A stretch of DNA of 7,117 nt from Candidatus Eiseniibacteriota bacterium (GTDB lineage Bacteria > Eisenbacteria > RBG-16-71-46). The stretch covers positions 1 through 7,117 of the forward strand of contig JAIOPA010000122.1 of the NCBI GenBank assembly GCA_021414165.1, in the 5' to 3' direction. Under the pieces are notes generated by a model. That model was not told the DNA's origin and did not search any database. It saw only the letters and a program-made list of their open reading frames with translations. The position numbers were made by a program, and so were the translations under genes. Of this stretch, positions 1-6,651 are shown one piece after another (the stretch's first letter is position 1; every line of letters begins with the position of its first letter).

Positions 1-2081
1 TGTTCCTGCGCTCCATGCGCGCCACGCTCATCCCGGCGCTCGCGATCCCGGTGTCGGTGATCGGCACGTTCACCGCCACGTACTTCCTGGGCTACAGCCT
101 CAACATCCTCACGCTGCTGGCGCTGGTGTTGGCCATCGGACTCGTGGTCGATGACGCCATCATCATGCTCGAGAACATCCACCGCCATCTCGAGATGGGT
201 AAACCGCGCATGCAGGCGGCGCGCGACGGCGCGGCCGAGGTCGGGTTCGCCATCGTCGCCACCACGCTCACGCTCATCGCGGTGTTCATCCCGGTCGCGT
301 TCCTGTCGGGCCGCATCGGCGCGCTGTTCAACGAGTTCGGCATCGCGGTCGCGGTGGCCGTCATGATCTCGGGCTTCGTCGCACTCACGCTGTCGCCCAT
401 GCTGTGCTCGCGCCTGCTCAAGGCGCACGTGCGCGAGGGCGCCACCCCGCACGACGGCGATGACGACCACGTGAAGCGCACCGGCTGGGACGGCAAGATG
501 CACGACTTCTACGAGCGCTGGCTGCGGCACTCGCTCGCCCACCGGCGGCTCGTGCTGGCCGGCATGCTCGTGGTGGCCGGGCTCACGGTGGCGCTCTACC
601 GCGTGCTGCCCTCGGAGCTGGTGCCCACCGAGGACCGCGGACTGGTGTTCAACCTGGTGTTCGCGCCCGAGGGCTCCACACTCGAGTACACCGACCGCTA
701 CCTGCAGCAGGCCGAGGCGATCTATCGCACCGTGCCCGAGGTCCAGGGCCAGTTCGCCGCGGGTGGTCTGGGCTTCGGTGGCCCCGGCCGTGTGACCGAC
801 GGCTTCATCTTCGTGCGCCTCAAGCCGTTCGAGGAGCGCAAGCGCAGCCAGCAGCAGATCGTGCAGTCGGTCTTCGGCCGCATGCTGTCCATTCCCGGCG
901 TGCTCGCGATCCCGATCAATCCGCCGAGCCTCGGCGGTGGCACCGGGCGCCCCGTGCAGTTCGTGCTGCTGGCCGAGAGCTACGACCAGTTGCAGTCCAG
1001 CATGGGCGTGCTCATGGCCGAGGCGCAGAAGCTGGGCTATCTGGTGAACACCGACACCGACCTCAAGCTCAACAAGCCGCAGCTCGAGGTGCGTATCGAC
1101 CGCGACCGCGCCTCGGCGCTGGGCGTGTCGGTGAGCGACATCGGCTCCACGCTGCAGACGCTGCTCGGCGGCCGCGAGGCCGGGCGCTTCAAGCGCGGCA
1201 ACCGCCAGTACGACGTCATGCTGCAGGTGCCCTCGGCCGACCGCGCCGCACCGGCCACGATCGAGCAGCTCTACGTGCGCGGCAACAACGGCCTGGTGCA
1301 GCTGGCGAGCGTGGTGCAGGTGAGCGAGAAGGTGAGCCCGCGCGAGCTGAACCACTTCAATCGCGTGCGTTCGGCCACGTTCACCGCGAACCTCGCGCCC
1401 GGCGTGACCATTGGCCAGGCGCTCGACGATCTGAAGCGCATCGCCAAGGACAAGCTACCGGCCGGCGTGCGCACGGACCTCGCGGGCGAATCGCGCGAGT
1501 TCGCGGAATCGAGCGGCGGACTCAACGTGCTGTTCCTGATCGCGCTCGCGTTCATCTTCCTGGTGCTGGCCGGCCAGTTCGAGAGCTTCCTGCACCCGCT
1601 CACGATCCTCGTGTCGGTGCCGCTCGCCGTGGTGGGCGCGCTGGCGAGTCTGTGGGCCATGAAGATGAGCCTCAACATCTACTCGCAGATCGGGCTCATC
1701 ATGCTGATCGGGCTCGTGACCAAGAACGCGATCCTCATCGTGGAGTACGCCAACCAGCGCGTGGCGCGCGGCATCGACGTGATCGAGGCCGTGGTGGGCG
1801 CAGCCACGATCCGCTTGCGGCCGATCCTCATGACCACGCTCTCCACGGTGTTCGGCGTGCTGCCCATTGCGCTGGGCCTGGGCGCGGGCGCGGAGTCGCG
1901 CAAGCCGCTCGGCGTGGTCGTGGTGGGCGGTCTGCTGTTCAGCACCGTGCTCACGCTGGTGCTGGTCCCGGTCGTCTACTCGATCCTCGCGCGCTACGCG
2001 CTGCACGCGAAGCCGGCGGCCAAGCCGGGTCCCACGGCGCAGCGGGAGCTCCCGGAGGCGAGCGCTCCCACCGCGCCTTGA
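1..2081 (+). CDS. RND (HAE1-type) multidrug efflux permease, C-terminal part; 5' end outside window
   Basis: Inner-membrane, proton-driven pump subunit that normally works as a trimer with a periplasmic adaptor and an outer-membrane channel to expel drugs or other hydrophobic compounds. The frame is open from base 3 (codons F-L-R-S before the first ATG at 15), so that ATG is internal and about 350 residues (TM1 and the first periplasmic domain) are missing. Counting from that Met: the TM4 motif GLVVDDAI carries the paired proton-relay aspartates at 46-47 (AcrB D407/D408), and the TM10 motif GLVTKNAI carries Lys570 (AcrB K940). TM7 lies near 179-197, the second periplasmic domain near 200-500, and TM8-12 near 503-657, followed by an Ala/Pro-rich tail. 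All relay residues visible here are intact, so the pump should be active. Substrate cannot be told from sequence. The adaptor gene is probably upstream, outside the window. The gene converges on the stress-protein gene. Confidence 0.95.
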   Translation, partial: FLRSMRATLIPALAIPVSVIGTFTATYFLGYSLNILTLLALVLAIGLVVDDAIIMLENIHRHLEMGKPRMQAARDGAAEVGFAIVATTLTLIAVFIPVAFLSGRIGALFNEFGIAVAVAVMISGFVALTLSPMLCSRLLKAHVREGATPHDGDDDHVKRTGWDGKMHDFYERWLRHSLAHRRLVLAGMLVVAGLTVALYRVLPSELVPTEDRGLVFNLVFAPEGSTLEYTDRYLQQAEAIYRTVPEVQGQFAAGGLGFGGPGRVTDGFIFVRLKPFEERKRSQQQIVQSVFGRMLSIPGVLAIPINPPSLGGGTGRPVQFVLLAESYDQLQSSMGVLMAEAQKLGYLVNTDTDLKLNKPQLEVRIDRDRASALGVSVSDIGSTLQTLLGGREAGRFKRGNRQYDVMLQVPSADRAAPATIEQLYVRGNNGLVQLASVVQVSEKVSPRELNHFNRVRSATFTANLAPGVTIGQALDDLKRIAKDKLPAGVRTDLAGESREFAESSGGLNVLFLIALAFIFLVLAGQFESFLHPLTILVSVPLAVVGALASLWAMKMSLNIYSQIGLIMLIGLVTKNAILIVEYANQRVARGIDVIEAVVGAATIRLRPILMTTLSTVFGVLPIALGLGAGAESRKPLGVVVVGGLLFSTVLTLVLVPVVYSILARYALHAKPAAKPGPTAQRELPEASAPTAP

Positions 2082-2110
2082 TCATCCCGTAGCCCCCCAG
2101 GCGACGGAAC

Positions 2111-2554
2111 TCAGGGTCCCACCCGTTTGATCACCAGCACGTCGCAGGGCGCGTGCGAGACGACATGCGATGCGACGCTGCCGAGCACCAGCTTGGGGAT
2201 GCCCGTGCGTCCATGCGAACCGACCACGAGCAGGTCGGCGTTCGTGGAGCGCGCCAGATCCACCAGCACCTCGCGCGGATCGCCGGGCATGACCTTGGTG
2301 TCCACCGGGAAGCCGGCACGGCGCAGTTCATCCTCGGCGCGCATGCACAGTTCCTGATGATGCCGCGTGGCCTCCTCGATGAGTTCGGTCGGGTAAGGCA
2401 CGGCCGGCGCATACACCTCGGCGTAGGCCGAGACGGGCGTGCGGACGGCCGAGACCACGGTGACCGAGGTCTTGGTGGGCCAGGGTTGGCGGGTCACCCA
2501 GCGCAGCGCCGCGAGCGCATGCGGCGAGTCGTCGAAACCGAGCAGGATCCTCAT
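2111..2554 (-). CDS. Universal stress protein (UspA family), single domain, ATP-binding type
   Basis: Small cytoplasmic protein of 147 residues, the usual size of one Usp domain. It begins with the typical first beta-strand, MRILLGFDDS, where Asp8 is in the usual adenine-contact position. Near the C-terminus it has the full nucleotide-binding pattern G-x2-G-x9-G-S (Gly112, Gly115, Gly125, Ser126), so it should bind ATP, unlike UspA members that lack this motif. Residues 91-100 (GDPREVLVDL) match the conserved GDP..eI helix start. The reading frame stays open 37 codons further upstream, but I chose the ATG at 2554 because AGGAGG sits 5 nt before it and the extra residues do not look like Usp sequence. 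Usp proteins are usually induced by starvation, oxidative or respiratory stress; the exact role here is unknown. It is preceded by the ABC terminator and a leader of about 200 bp, so it is probably transcribed alone. Its 3' end faces the RND gene 29 bp away. Confidence 0.93.
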   Translation of the reverse strand: MRILLGFDDSPHALAALRWVTRQPWPTKTSVTVVSAVRTPVSAYAEVYAPAVPYPTELIEEATRHHQELCMRAEDELRRAGFPVDTKVMPGDPREVLVDLARSTNADLLVVGSHGRTGIPKLVLGSVASHVVSHAPCDVLVIKRVGP

Positions 2555-2760
2555 GATGTCCTCCTGGCCGCGCGTGCGGCCGATGAAGCCACCATGGACA
2601 CCGCATCGAACGTGCCAGCCCTGTGCACCCGCCGGATTCCGCGCGAACCGTATGCAGCGCCGCACTTAGCAGGCTGCGCTCACCGCATCGGCGGGAACGT
2701 GTGTGTGCTCAGGAGTGACAGGCTGTCCCCCCCGACTGCCAGCCTGACGCACGGAATGAC
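2555..2760 (-). other. Intergenic leader of the universal stress protein gene
   Basis: About 206 bp between the ABC-gene terminator and the stress-protein start. It should hold the stress-gene promoter, but I cannot point to a convincing -35/-10 pair. It contains a 7-bp inverted repeat (CAGGCTG at 2719-2725, CAGCCTG at 2740-2746) enclosing a run of seven C (2727-2733), and an overlapping 5-1-5 dyad GACAG-G-CTGTC at 2717-2727. No coding signal stands out. Confidence 0.5.
2560..2565 (-). promoter_or_regulatory. Shine-Dalgarno sequence of the universal stress protein gene
   Basis: AGGAGG on the - strand, 5 nt before the ATG at 2554. It is a perfect anti-16S match and decides the start of this gene against the longer open frame that reaches 2665. 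Confidence 0.8.
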
Positions 2761-2761
2761 A

Positions 2762-2791
2762 AACGGCGTGGTCCCGCAGGACCACGCCGTT
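2762..2791 (-). terminator. Rho-independent-type terminator after the ABC ATPase gene
   Basis: A perfect 13-bp stem (AACGGCGTGGTCC at 2762-2774, its complement at 2779-2791) with a 4-nt loop, starting 15 nt after the ATPase stop codon. Read on the - strand the stem is followed by a short, weak T-rich stretch (the final GTT then TGTCATT). The long GC-rich stem and position are typical, but the T-tract is poor, so termination could be helped by Rho. It marks the end of the hydrolase-DedA-ATPase unit. Confidence 0.8.
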
Positions 2792-2806
2792 CAAGTCCGA
2801 TGAAGC

Positions 2807-3907
2807 TTATGCGTGAGCGGCCAGCGTCTCGGCGTCGAGCAACGCGCGGCCCGTGCCCGCATCGAACAACAGCAGGCCATCGGCGCGGCCGGACACATGC
2901 ACGGAGTCGCCCGGCGACGGGATCGCCCCCGAGGTGATGCGCAACACGAGGGCACCCGCCGCGCTCGCCAGATGCACCAGCGTCTCGCTGCCCAGCGGCT
3001 CGACCAACTCGACCTTGGCCGGCAGGCCGGCGTCGGCGAGCAGCAGGTCCTCGGGACGCACGCCGACCTGCACGCGCGTGCCGGCACGGCCCACGAGCGC
3101 CGCACGCTGTACCGCGCCCACCGCGAACCTCGTACCCGAGATCTCGATGGCATCACCGGCAGCGGTCACGCCCGCCTCGCACAGGTTGATCGGCGGCGTG
3201 CCGATGAATCCCGCCACGAACGTGTTGGCCGGACGCGAGTAGAGCGTGCGCGGATCGGCGCACTGCTGCAGCTCGCCCTTCTTGAGCACGGCGATGCGGT
3301 CGCCCATGGTCATGGCTTCCACCTGGTCGTGCGTCACATAGATCATGGTGGCGCCGACCCGCTGGTGCAGCCGGCGGATCTCGGCGCGCATCTCGACGCG
3401 CAGCCGCGCATCGAGGTTCGACAGCGGCTCGTCGAACAGGAACACCTTGGGTTCGCGCACCATGGCGCGGCCCAGTGCCACACGCTGGCGCTCGCCGCCC
3501 GACAGTGCGCGCGGCTGGCGCGTGAGGTAACGGTCCAGGCCCAGCACGCCGGCAGCGGTCTCGACGCGGCGCTGGATCTCATCCTTGGGCACCTTGCGCA
3601 GCGTGAGGCCGAACGCGAGGTTCTCGAACACGGTCATGTGCGGATAGAGCGCGTAGTTCTGGAACACCATGGCCACGTCGCGATCGCGCGGCGCCACGTC
3701 GTTCACGACGCGCCCGCCGATCTTGATGCTGCCGTCGGTGATCTCCTCGAGACCCGCGACCATGCGCAACAGCGTGGACTTGCCACAGCCCGACGGACCC
3801 ACCAGCACGAGGAACTCGCCCTCGGCAACGGTGAGCGTGACGTCCTTCACGGCATGGCCACCCTTACCGTAGGCCTTGCCGACGCCCGTGAACTCAACCC
3901 CGGCCAT
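2807..3907 (-). CDS. ABC transporter ATP-binding protein, MalK/UgpC type (CUT1 family), orphan
   Basis: Cytoplasmic ATPase of 366 residues, the normal length for MalK/UgpC proteins that power import of sugars or glycerol phosphates. All ATPase motifs are intact: Walker A GPSGCGKST at 37-45, Q-loop Gln83 in QNYALYP, signature LSGGERQ at 135-141, Walker B VFLFDE at 155-160, D-loop SNLDA, and switch His193 in THDQVEA. Residues from about 230 to the end form the TOBE/regulatory domain usual in this family. I chose the ATG at 3907 rather than the in-frame GTG at 3913, because GGAGG (3915-3919) is 7 nt from the ATG but only 1 nt from the GTG. The start overlaps the end of the DedA gene by 14 bp, so translation is probably coupled. 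No substrate-binding protein or permease gene is in the window, so the substrate is unknown. It could be a shared ATPase for distant sugar importers, as MsiK is in Streptomyces. A UgpC label would be by similarity only. Confidence 0.93.
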   Translation of the reverse strand: MAGVEFTGVGKAYGKGGHAVKDVTLTVAEGEFLVLVGPSGCGKSTLLRMVAGLEEITDGSIKIGGRVVNDVAPRDRDVAMVFQNYALYPHMTVFENLAFGLTLRKVPKDEIQRRVETAAGVLGLDRYLTRQPRALSGGERQRVALGRAMVREPKVFLFDEPLSNLDARLRVEMRAEIRRLHQRVGATMIYVTHDQVEAMTMGDRIAVLKKGELQQCADPRTLYSRPANTFVAGFIGTPPINLCEAGVTAAGDAIEISGTRFAVGAVQRAALVGRAGTRVQVGVRPEDLLLADAGLPAKVELVEPLGSETLVHLASAAGALVLRITSGAIPSPGDSVHVSGRADGLLLFDAGTGRALLDAETLAAHA

Positions 3908-4541
3908 GTTCACTCCTCCACCGGCGGCCGAGCAGGTCGACGCCGATATAGGCCACCAACATCACGACCACGCCGATGACGAGCCACATCAGCTTCGCCT
4001 TGAGCACGTGGATGAGTGCATCCGGATCGGTGAGCAGGCGCGGGTCGCTGCCCAGCACCTCCTGCCCGAAACGCGCCAGCACCCAGCTCCAGACGAACGA
4101 GCCCAGCAGCGTGCTCAGCGTGAACGGCACGAACTTCATGCGGGCAGCACCCGCAGGCAACGACACGAGATGGCGCACGACCGGCAGCAGGCGTGCGAAG
4201 AACACGCCGACCGTGCTGTAGCGCTGGATCCACTCCTCGGCCAGCAACCACTTCTTCTCGGGCAGGAAGAAGAACCGGCCATACTTGAGGATGAGCGGGC
4301 GGCCGAGGCGGCGGGCCACCAGATACGAGGCGGCGGAGCCGAACCACGAACCGAGCGTGGACGCGATCACGACGCCCCAGAACGAGAACGCGCCCTGCGA
4401 CGCCCAGTACGCGGCCGGAGGCACCACGACCTCGGACGGCAGCGGGAACACGGTGGACTCGATCGCCATCATGATGAAGACACCGAAGTAACCGGTGTCG
4501 TGCACGAACTGCATCCAGCCGGCGAACAACGAGTGGAGCAT
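3894..4541 (-). CDS. DedA family (VTT/SNARE-associated domain) inner-membrane protein
   Basis: Polytopic membrane protein of 215 residues, the usual DedA size. Family members are thought to flip or recycle undecaprenyl phosphate or other lipids and to support membrane potential and envelope integrity. Visible hallmarks: Glu28 and the motif FPLPSE (32-37) in the first re-entrant region; a glycine-rich segment GSWFGSAASYLVARRLG (64-80); and FARLLPVVRHLVSLPAG (115-131) with Arg117 and Arg123. These arginines have the same spacing as the essential R130/R136 of E. coli YqjA. Hydrophobic segments lie near 18-45, 52-76, 137-158 and 184-205, ending in a short basic tail. The ATG at 4541 has GAGGA about 10 nt upstream, a rather long spacing. 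The gene lies 39 bp after the hydrolase gene and overlaps the ATPase gene by 14 bp, so all three are probably co-transcribed. Family assignment is firm; the transported lipid is inferred. Confidence 0.93.
   Translation of the reverse strand: MLHSLFAGWMQFVHDTGYFGVFIMMAIESTVFPLPSEVVVPPAAYWASQGAFSFWGVVIASTLGSWFGSAASYLVARRLGRPLILKYGRFFFLPEKKWLLAEEWIQRYSTVGVFFARLLPVVRHLVSLPAGAARMKFVPFTLSTLLGSFVWSWVLARFGQEVLGSDPRLLTDPDALIHVLKAKLMWLVIGVVVMLVAYIGVDLLGRRWRSEHGRG
3915..3919 (-). promoter_or_regulatory. Shine-Dalgarno sequence of the ABC ATPase gene
   Basis: GGAGG on the - strand, inside the sequence just upstream of the ATPase start and within the last codons of the DedA gene. Spacing is 7 nt to the ATG at 3907 and 1 nt to the GTG at 3913, which favours the ATG. 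Confidence 0.7.
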
Positions 4542-4580
4542 GACTCGGGGGTCCTCGGGGAGGTCGTGGTGGCCGGAGCG

Positions 4581-5447
4581 CTAGCGCGCGGCGGTCCCCA
4601 CGGCTGCGGGCACGCGCTCGGCCCAGGTGAAGTCGTCGCCGTCCGCGACCGGGCGCGCGGCCGCGGTCTCGGGGTCGTGCTCGAGCACGACCCAGGCGTT
4701 CTCGGAGCAGGCACGCGACAGGATGGCGCGCTTCTCCTCCATGGTCTCGATCGCCGCGATGTCGTAACCCATGACGAACGGGATCCGGACATGCGCCGCG
4801 GTGGGGATGACATCGGTCACGAAGTACGCCGCGCTACCGCCACCGGCCACGCGGATGACCTGCTGCCCGCGCGTGTGGCCATGCACGGGGATCACCTCGA
4901 AGCCGGGCCAGATCTCGCCCGGGCCGTCGAGCAACGTGAGCACGCCCGCGGCCTCGAGCGCGTCGTAGTTCTCGCCCATGTACGAGGCTCGCTCGCGCGG
5001 GTTGGGCGCATGCGCGTTGTCCCAGTTGCGGCGCTGCACATACCAGCGCGCGCCCGGGAACGTGGGCTTGAGGCCATCGGTGGTCTGCACGGTGGCACCA
5101 CCGGCATGGTCGAAGTGCAGATGCGTCAACACGACATCGGTGATGTCGCCGGGCGCGACACCCAGCGCCGCGAGGGACTGCATGAGCGACGGCTCGGACT
5201 CGACCCGGTAGATGTCGAGCAACTTGGCCGGGAACTTGTCGCCCAGCCCCACGTCGACCAGCACCGTGCGGCCGTGCCCGCGCACCAGCATGCAGCGCAT
5301 GGCGAGCCGGATCCGGTTGCGCTCATCGGGCGGATTCGTGCGGCTCCAGAGCGGCTTGGGCACGGAGCCGAACATGCTCCCGCCGTCGAGCCACAGGTAG
5401 CCCGCTTCGACCGTATCGACCGTCCAGTCCCCGAGTGCCAGATTCAT
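4581..5447 (-). CDS. Metallo-beta-lactamase-fold metallo-hydrolase (dinuclear zinc type)
   Basis: Soluble hydrolase of 288 residues with no signal peptide, so likely cytoplasmic. The zinc site is complete: H109-x-H111-x-D113-H114 in THLHFDHAGG, His191 in HGHTRGQ, Asp212 in VTDVIP, and His257 near the C-terminus. In the GHTPGH motif common in this fold the last two differ (R and Q), which is tolerated and does not remove a metal ligand. The overall layout resembles lactonase- or glyoxalase-like MBL proteins, but the substrate cannot be read from sequence; quorum-signal lactonase is possible and unproven. The open frame extends to 5633, but the first 62 codons are Arg/Pro-rich and unlike the fold; MNLALGDWTVDTVEAG from 5447 looks like a true N-terminus, though its Shine-Dalgarno is weak. 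It is the first gene of the tight hydrolase-DedA-ATPase group. Confidence 0.92.
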   Translation of the reverse strand: MNLALGDWTVDTVEAGYLWLDGGSMFGSVPKPLWSRTNPPDERNRIRLAMRCMLVRGHGRTVLVDVGLGDKFPAKLLDIYRVESEPSLMQSLAALGVAPGDITDVVLTHLHFDHAGGATVQTTDGLKPTFPGARWYVQRRNWDNAHAPNPRERASYMGENYDALEAAGVLTLLDGPGEIWPGFEVIPVHGHTRGQQVIRVAGGGSAAYFVTDVIPTAAHVRIPFVMGYDIAAIETMEEKRAILSRACSENAWVVLEHDPETAAARPVADGDDFTWAERVPAAVGTAAR

Positions 5448-5653
5448 CCCACGAGGATGCGGGAAGGCGCGCGCCGGGGTCAAACCCCGAGTTCGCGGCC
5501 GGGACCCTCCTGTTGGCCGCTCCGGGTGGACACTCCTCCACGCTGCCGGAAATACGCCGTCCCACCACGCGCTCGCCGGCCAGGGGATAGCGCGCGCGGG
5601 TGGGACGGTCTGGGTGCCCGGCCGACCGGACACCTTGGATCAGGAGTCGCGCT
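5448..5653 (-). other. Structured spacer between the secreted-protein and MBL genes
   Basis: A 206-bp non-coding stretch with three potential stem-loops. (1) 5557-5608: CCGTCCCACC pairs perfectly with GGTGGGACGG, and further CGCGC/GCGCG pairing is possible inside. (2) 5521-5550: TCCGG-GTGGA pairs with TCCAC-(4-nt bulge)-CCGGA around a 6-nt loop. (3) 5475-5489: CGGGGT-CAA-ACCCCG, next to the palindrome GGCGCGCGCC at 5466-5475. None has a T-tract on the - strand. They may act as a terminator or processing signal for the upstream gene or as a leader structure for the hydrolase gene; GC-rich DNA also gives such stems by chance. Confidence 0.5.
5557..5608. repeat. 10-bp perfect inverted repeat, 32-nt spacer
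   Basis: CCGTCCCACC at 5557-5566 and GGTGGGACGG at 5599-5608. The spacer can extend the stem through CGCGC/GCGCG pairing after a one-base bulge. It lies 45-97 bp downstream of the stop codon of the secreted-protein gene and is the strongest candidate for that gene's 3' structure. Confidence 0.6.
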
Positions 5654-6409
5654 CTAGCGATAGAGCGCCTTGAGTCGGGTGAAGCTGGAGTGCAGCGTGG
5701 GCGTGGCGCCGAGCCCGGTGACCGTGAACAGGATGTCCGAGTAGTCGTGATCGCACTCGCCATGCCCAGGGCCCTGACGGGCGCCCGAGTCACCGTACTC
5801 GCAGGCCACGATCCACGTGTCCTGGCCGAGCCAGCGCGAGGCGTCATAGATGAGCATCTGCACGTCACCGTCGTGCGGAGCCGTCTCCGAACCACGGCCG
5901 CGATAACCGCGGTCGTTATACAGACGGTTCGTGAAGTAGCGGTAGTGACCGCCATCATCGTCCTCGTCGCCACCCTCGTAGTCGACATAGAAGCCGAAGC
6001 GCGTCACCGCCGCCGGAAGGCGCACGACAGAACGGCTGCCACGGATCTTCCAATCGTCGACGACGGTGCCGTCCTCGACGTTGTCGATCACGGGGAGTTG
6101 GCCCGTCTCCTTGTACCAACCCACGGTCGCATGCGGAGACTTGCGATCGATGAGCTGGATGGAGATGACCTTGACCCCATTGTTCACCCAGAACCAGGGA
6201 TCAGGATCCCCGGCGCGGGCGCCGATGTAGTCGCGACGCACGTCGATGCGGCCGTAGCCGACGAGTTTGTCGATCTTCTTCTGGAGGTCGTGGAGAGATC
6301 CGTCGCGGCTCGCCCCGAACGTGACGGGGACGGGCGACGACGCGAATGCGGTTGCTGCAGCCAAGAGCAGCGCAAGCGCTGCCCATGCCCGGAGTAGAAC
6401 ATGCCTCAT
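5654..6409 (-). CDS. Predicted secreted protein with DUF4114-like C-terminal domain
   Basis: Protein of 251 residues with a clear Sec signal peptide: basic start MRHVLLR, hydrophobic core about 8-22, likely cleavage after Ala-Phe-Ala at 23. The mature part has no predicted membrane segment or sorting tail. The C-terminal section fits the DUF4114 pattern as I know it: a segment with IGWY-like VGWYKE (96-101), a beta-rich FGFYVDYEGG (138-147), then DGDVQMLIYDA (180-190) and a closing CDHDYSDILFTVTG (219-232), equivalent to the GD.DFNDvvf ending of that family. An acidic glycine loop (146-154, GGDEDDDGG) and the Asp-rich ending suggest metal, perhaps calcium, binding. The only two cysteines, 203 and 219, could form a disulfide after export. 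AGGAG lies about 6 nt before the ATG at 6409. Function is unknown. Signal peptide is firm; domain match is from memory and not searched. Confidence 0.8.
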   Translation of the reverse strand: MRHVLLRAWAALALLLAAATAFASSPVPVTFGASRDGSLHDLQKKIDKLVGYGRIDVRRDYIGARAGDPDPWFWVNNGVKVISIQLIDRKSPHATVGWYKETGQLPVIDNVEDGTVVDDWKIRGSRSVVRLPAAVTRFGFYVDYEGGDEDDDGGHYRYFTNRLYNDRGYRGRGSETAPHDGDVQMLIYDASRWLGQDTWIVACEYGDSGARQGPGHGECDHDYSDILFTVTGLGATPTLHSSFTRLKALYR

Positions 6410-6491
6410 GGAGGCGCTCCTGCGTGGGGGCCGGAGAGGTTCCTATGGGAGCTGTCGAGCAAGGGGGGTTCCGGGGCCTCGTGCCGCCGGG

Positions 6492-6523
6492 CATTCGCGC
6501 AAAGGGTGGGAGGGGCGCGAATG
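6492..6523. repeat. 9-bp inverted repeat (stem-loop), overlaps a G-quadruplex motif
   Basis: CATTCGCGC at 6492-6500 and its perfect complement GCGCGAATG at 6515-6523 around a 14-nt purine-rich loop. It lies about 85-115 bp before the secreted-protein start codon. Confidence 0.6.
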
Positions 6524-6526
6524 GGG
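6504..6526 (+). other. Canonical G-quadruplex motif
   Basis: On the + strand: GGG-T-GGG-A-GGGG, a 7-nt loop, then GGGG. This satisfies the four-G-tract rule with loops of 1, 1 and 7 nt. It is on the template strand for the secreted-protein gene. Its third loop contains most of the right arm of the 9-bp stem, so the two structures exclude each other. Confidence 0.55.
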
Positions 6527-6578
6527 ACTGCTTACCGAGGAGTGTGCGGGATTGCATTCCGCCTCGGCAAGCGAAATC

Positions 6579-6650
6579 GTGTTGCAGAGTTCATGCATCG
6601 CGCGCAACACGCAAGACACCACACTCCCACTGCACACCGTTCTGCAACAC
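6579..6650. repeat. 10-bp inverted repeat plus a third half-site
   Basis: GTGTTGCAGA at 6579-6588 and its exact complement TCTGCAACAC at 6641-6650. A further copy of the core, GCAACAC, is at 6604-6610 in the same direction as the right arm. Three copies of a 7-mer in 72 bp upstream of a gene suggest a binding site array, though chance is possible. Confidence 0.45.
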
Positions 6651-6651
6651 A

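Noticed and set aside
2555..2665. N-terminal extension of the universal stress protein
   Set aside because: The 37 extra residues do not match the family and a perfect Shine-Dalgarno sits directly before the inner ATG.
2813..3979. 388-codon open frame on the + strand opposite the ABC ATPase
   Set aside because: Same composition artefact; the opposite strand encodes an intact ATPase with all motifs.
5475..5486. TTGACC on the - strand as a -35 box for the MBL gene
   Set aside because: It is part of a hairpin, and at the right distance there is only GCATCC, a poor -10 box placed a few bases from the start codon.
5448..5633. N-terminal extension of the MBL hydrolase
   Set aside because: The 62 extra residues are Arg/Pro/Trp-rich, cover the hairpin region, and are not part of the fold.
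3876..5657. 593-codon open frame on the + strand opposite the ATPase, DedA and MBL genes
   Set aside because: Its product is dominated by Arg, His, Gly and Glu with no recognisable motif, and the - strand genes beneath it have complete family motifs. It is a by-product of G/C-ending codons.
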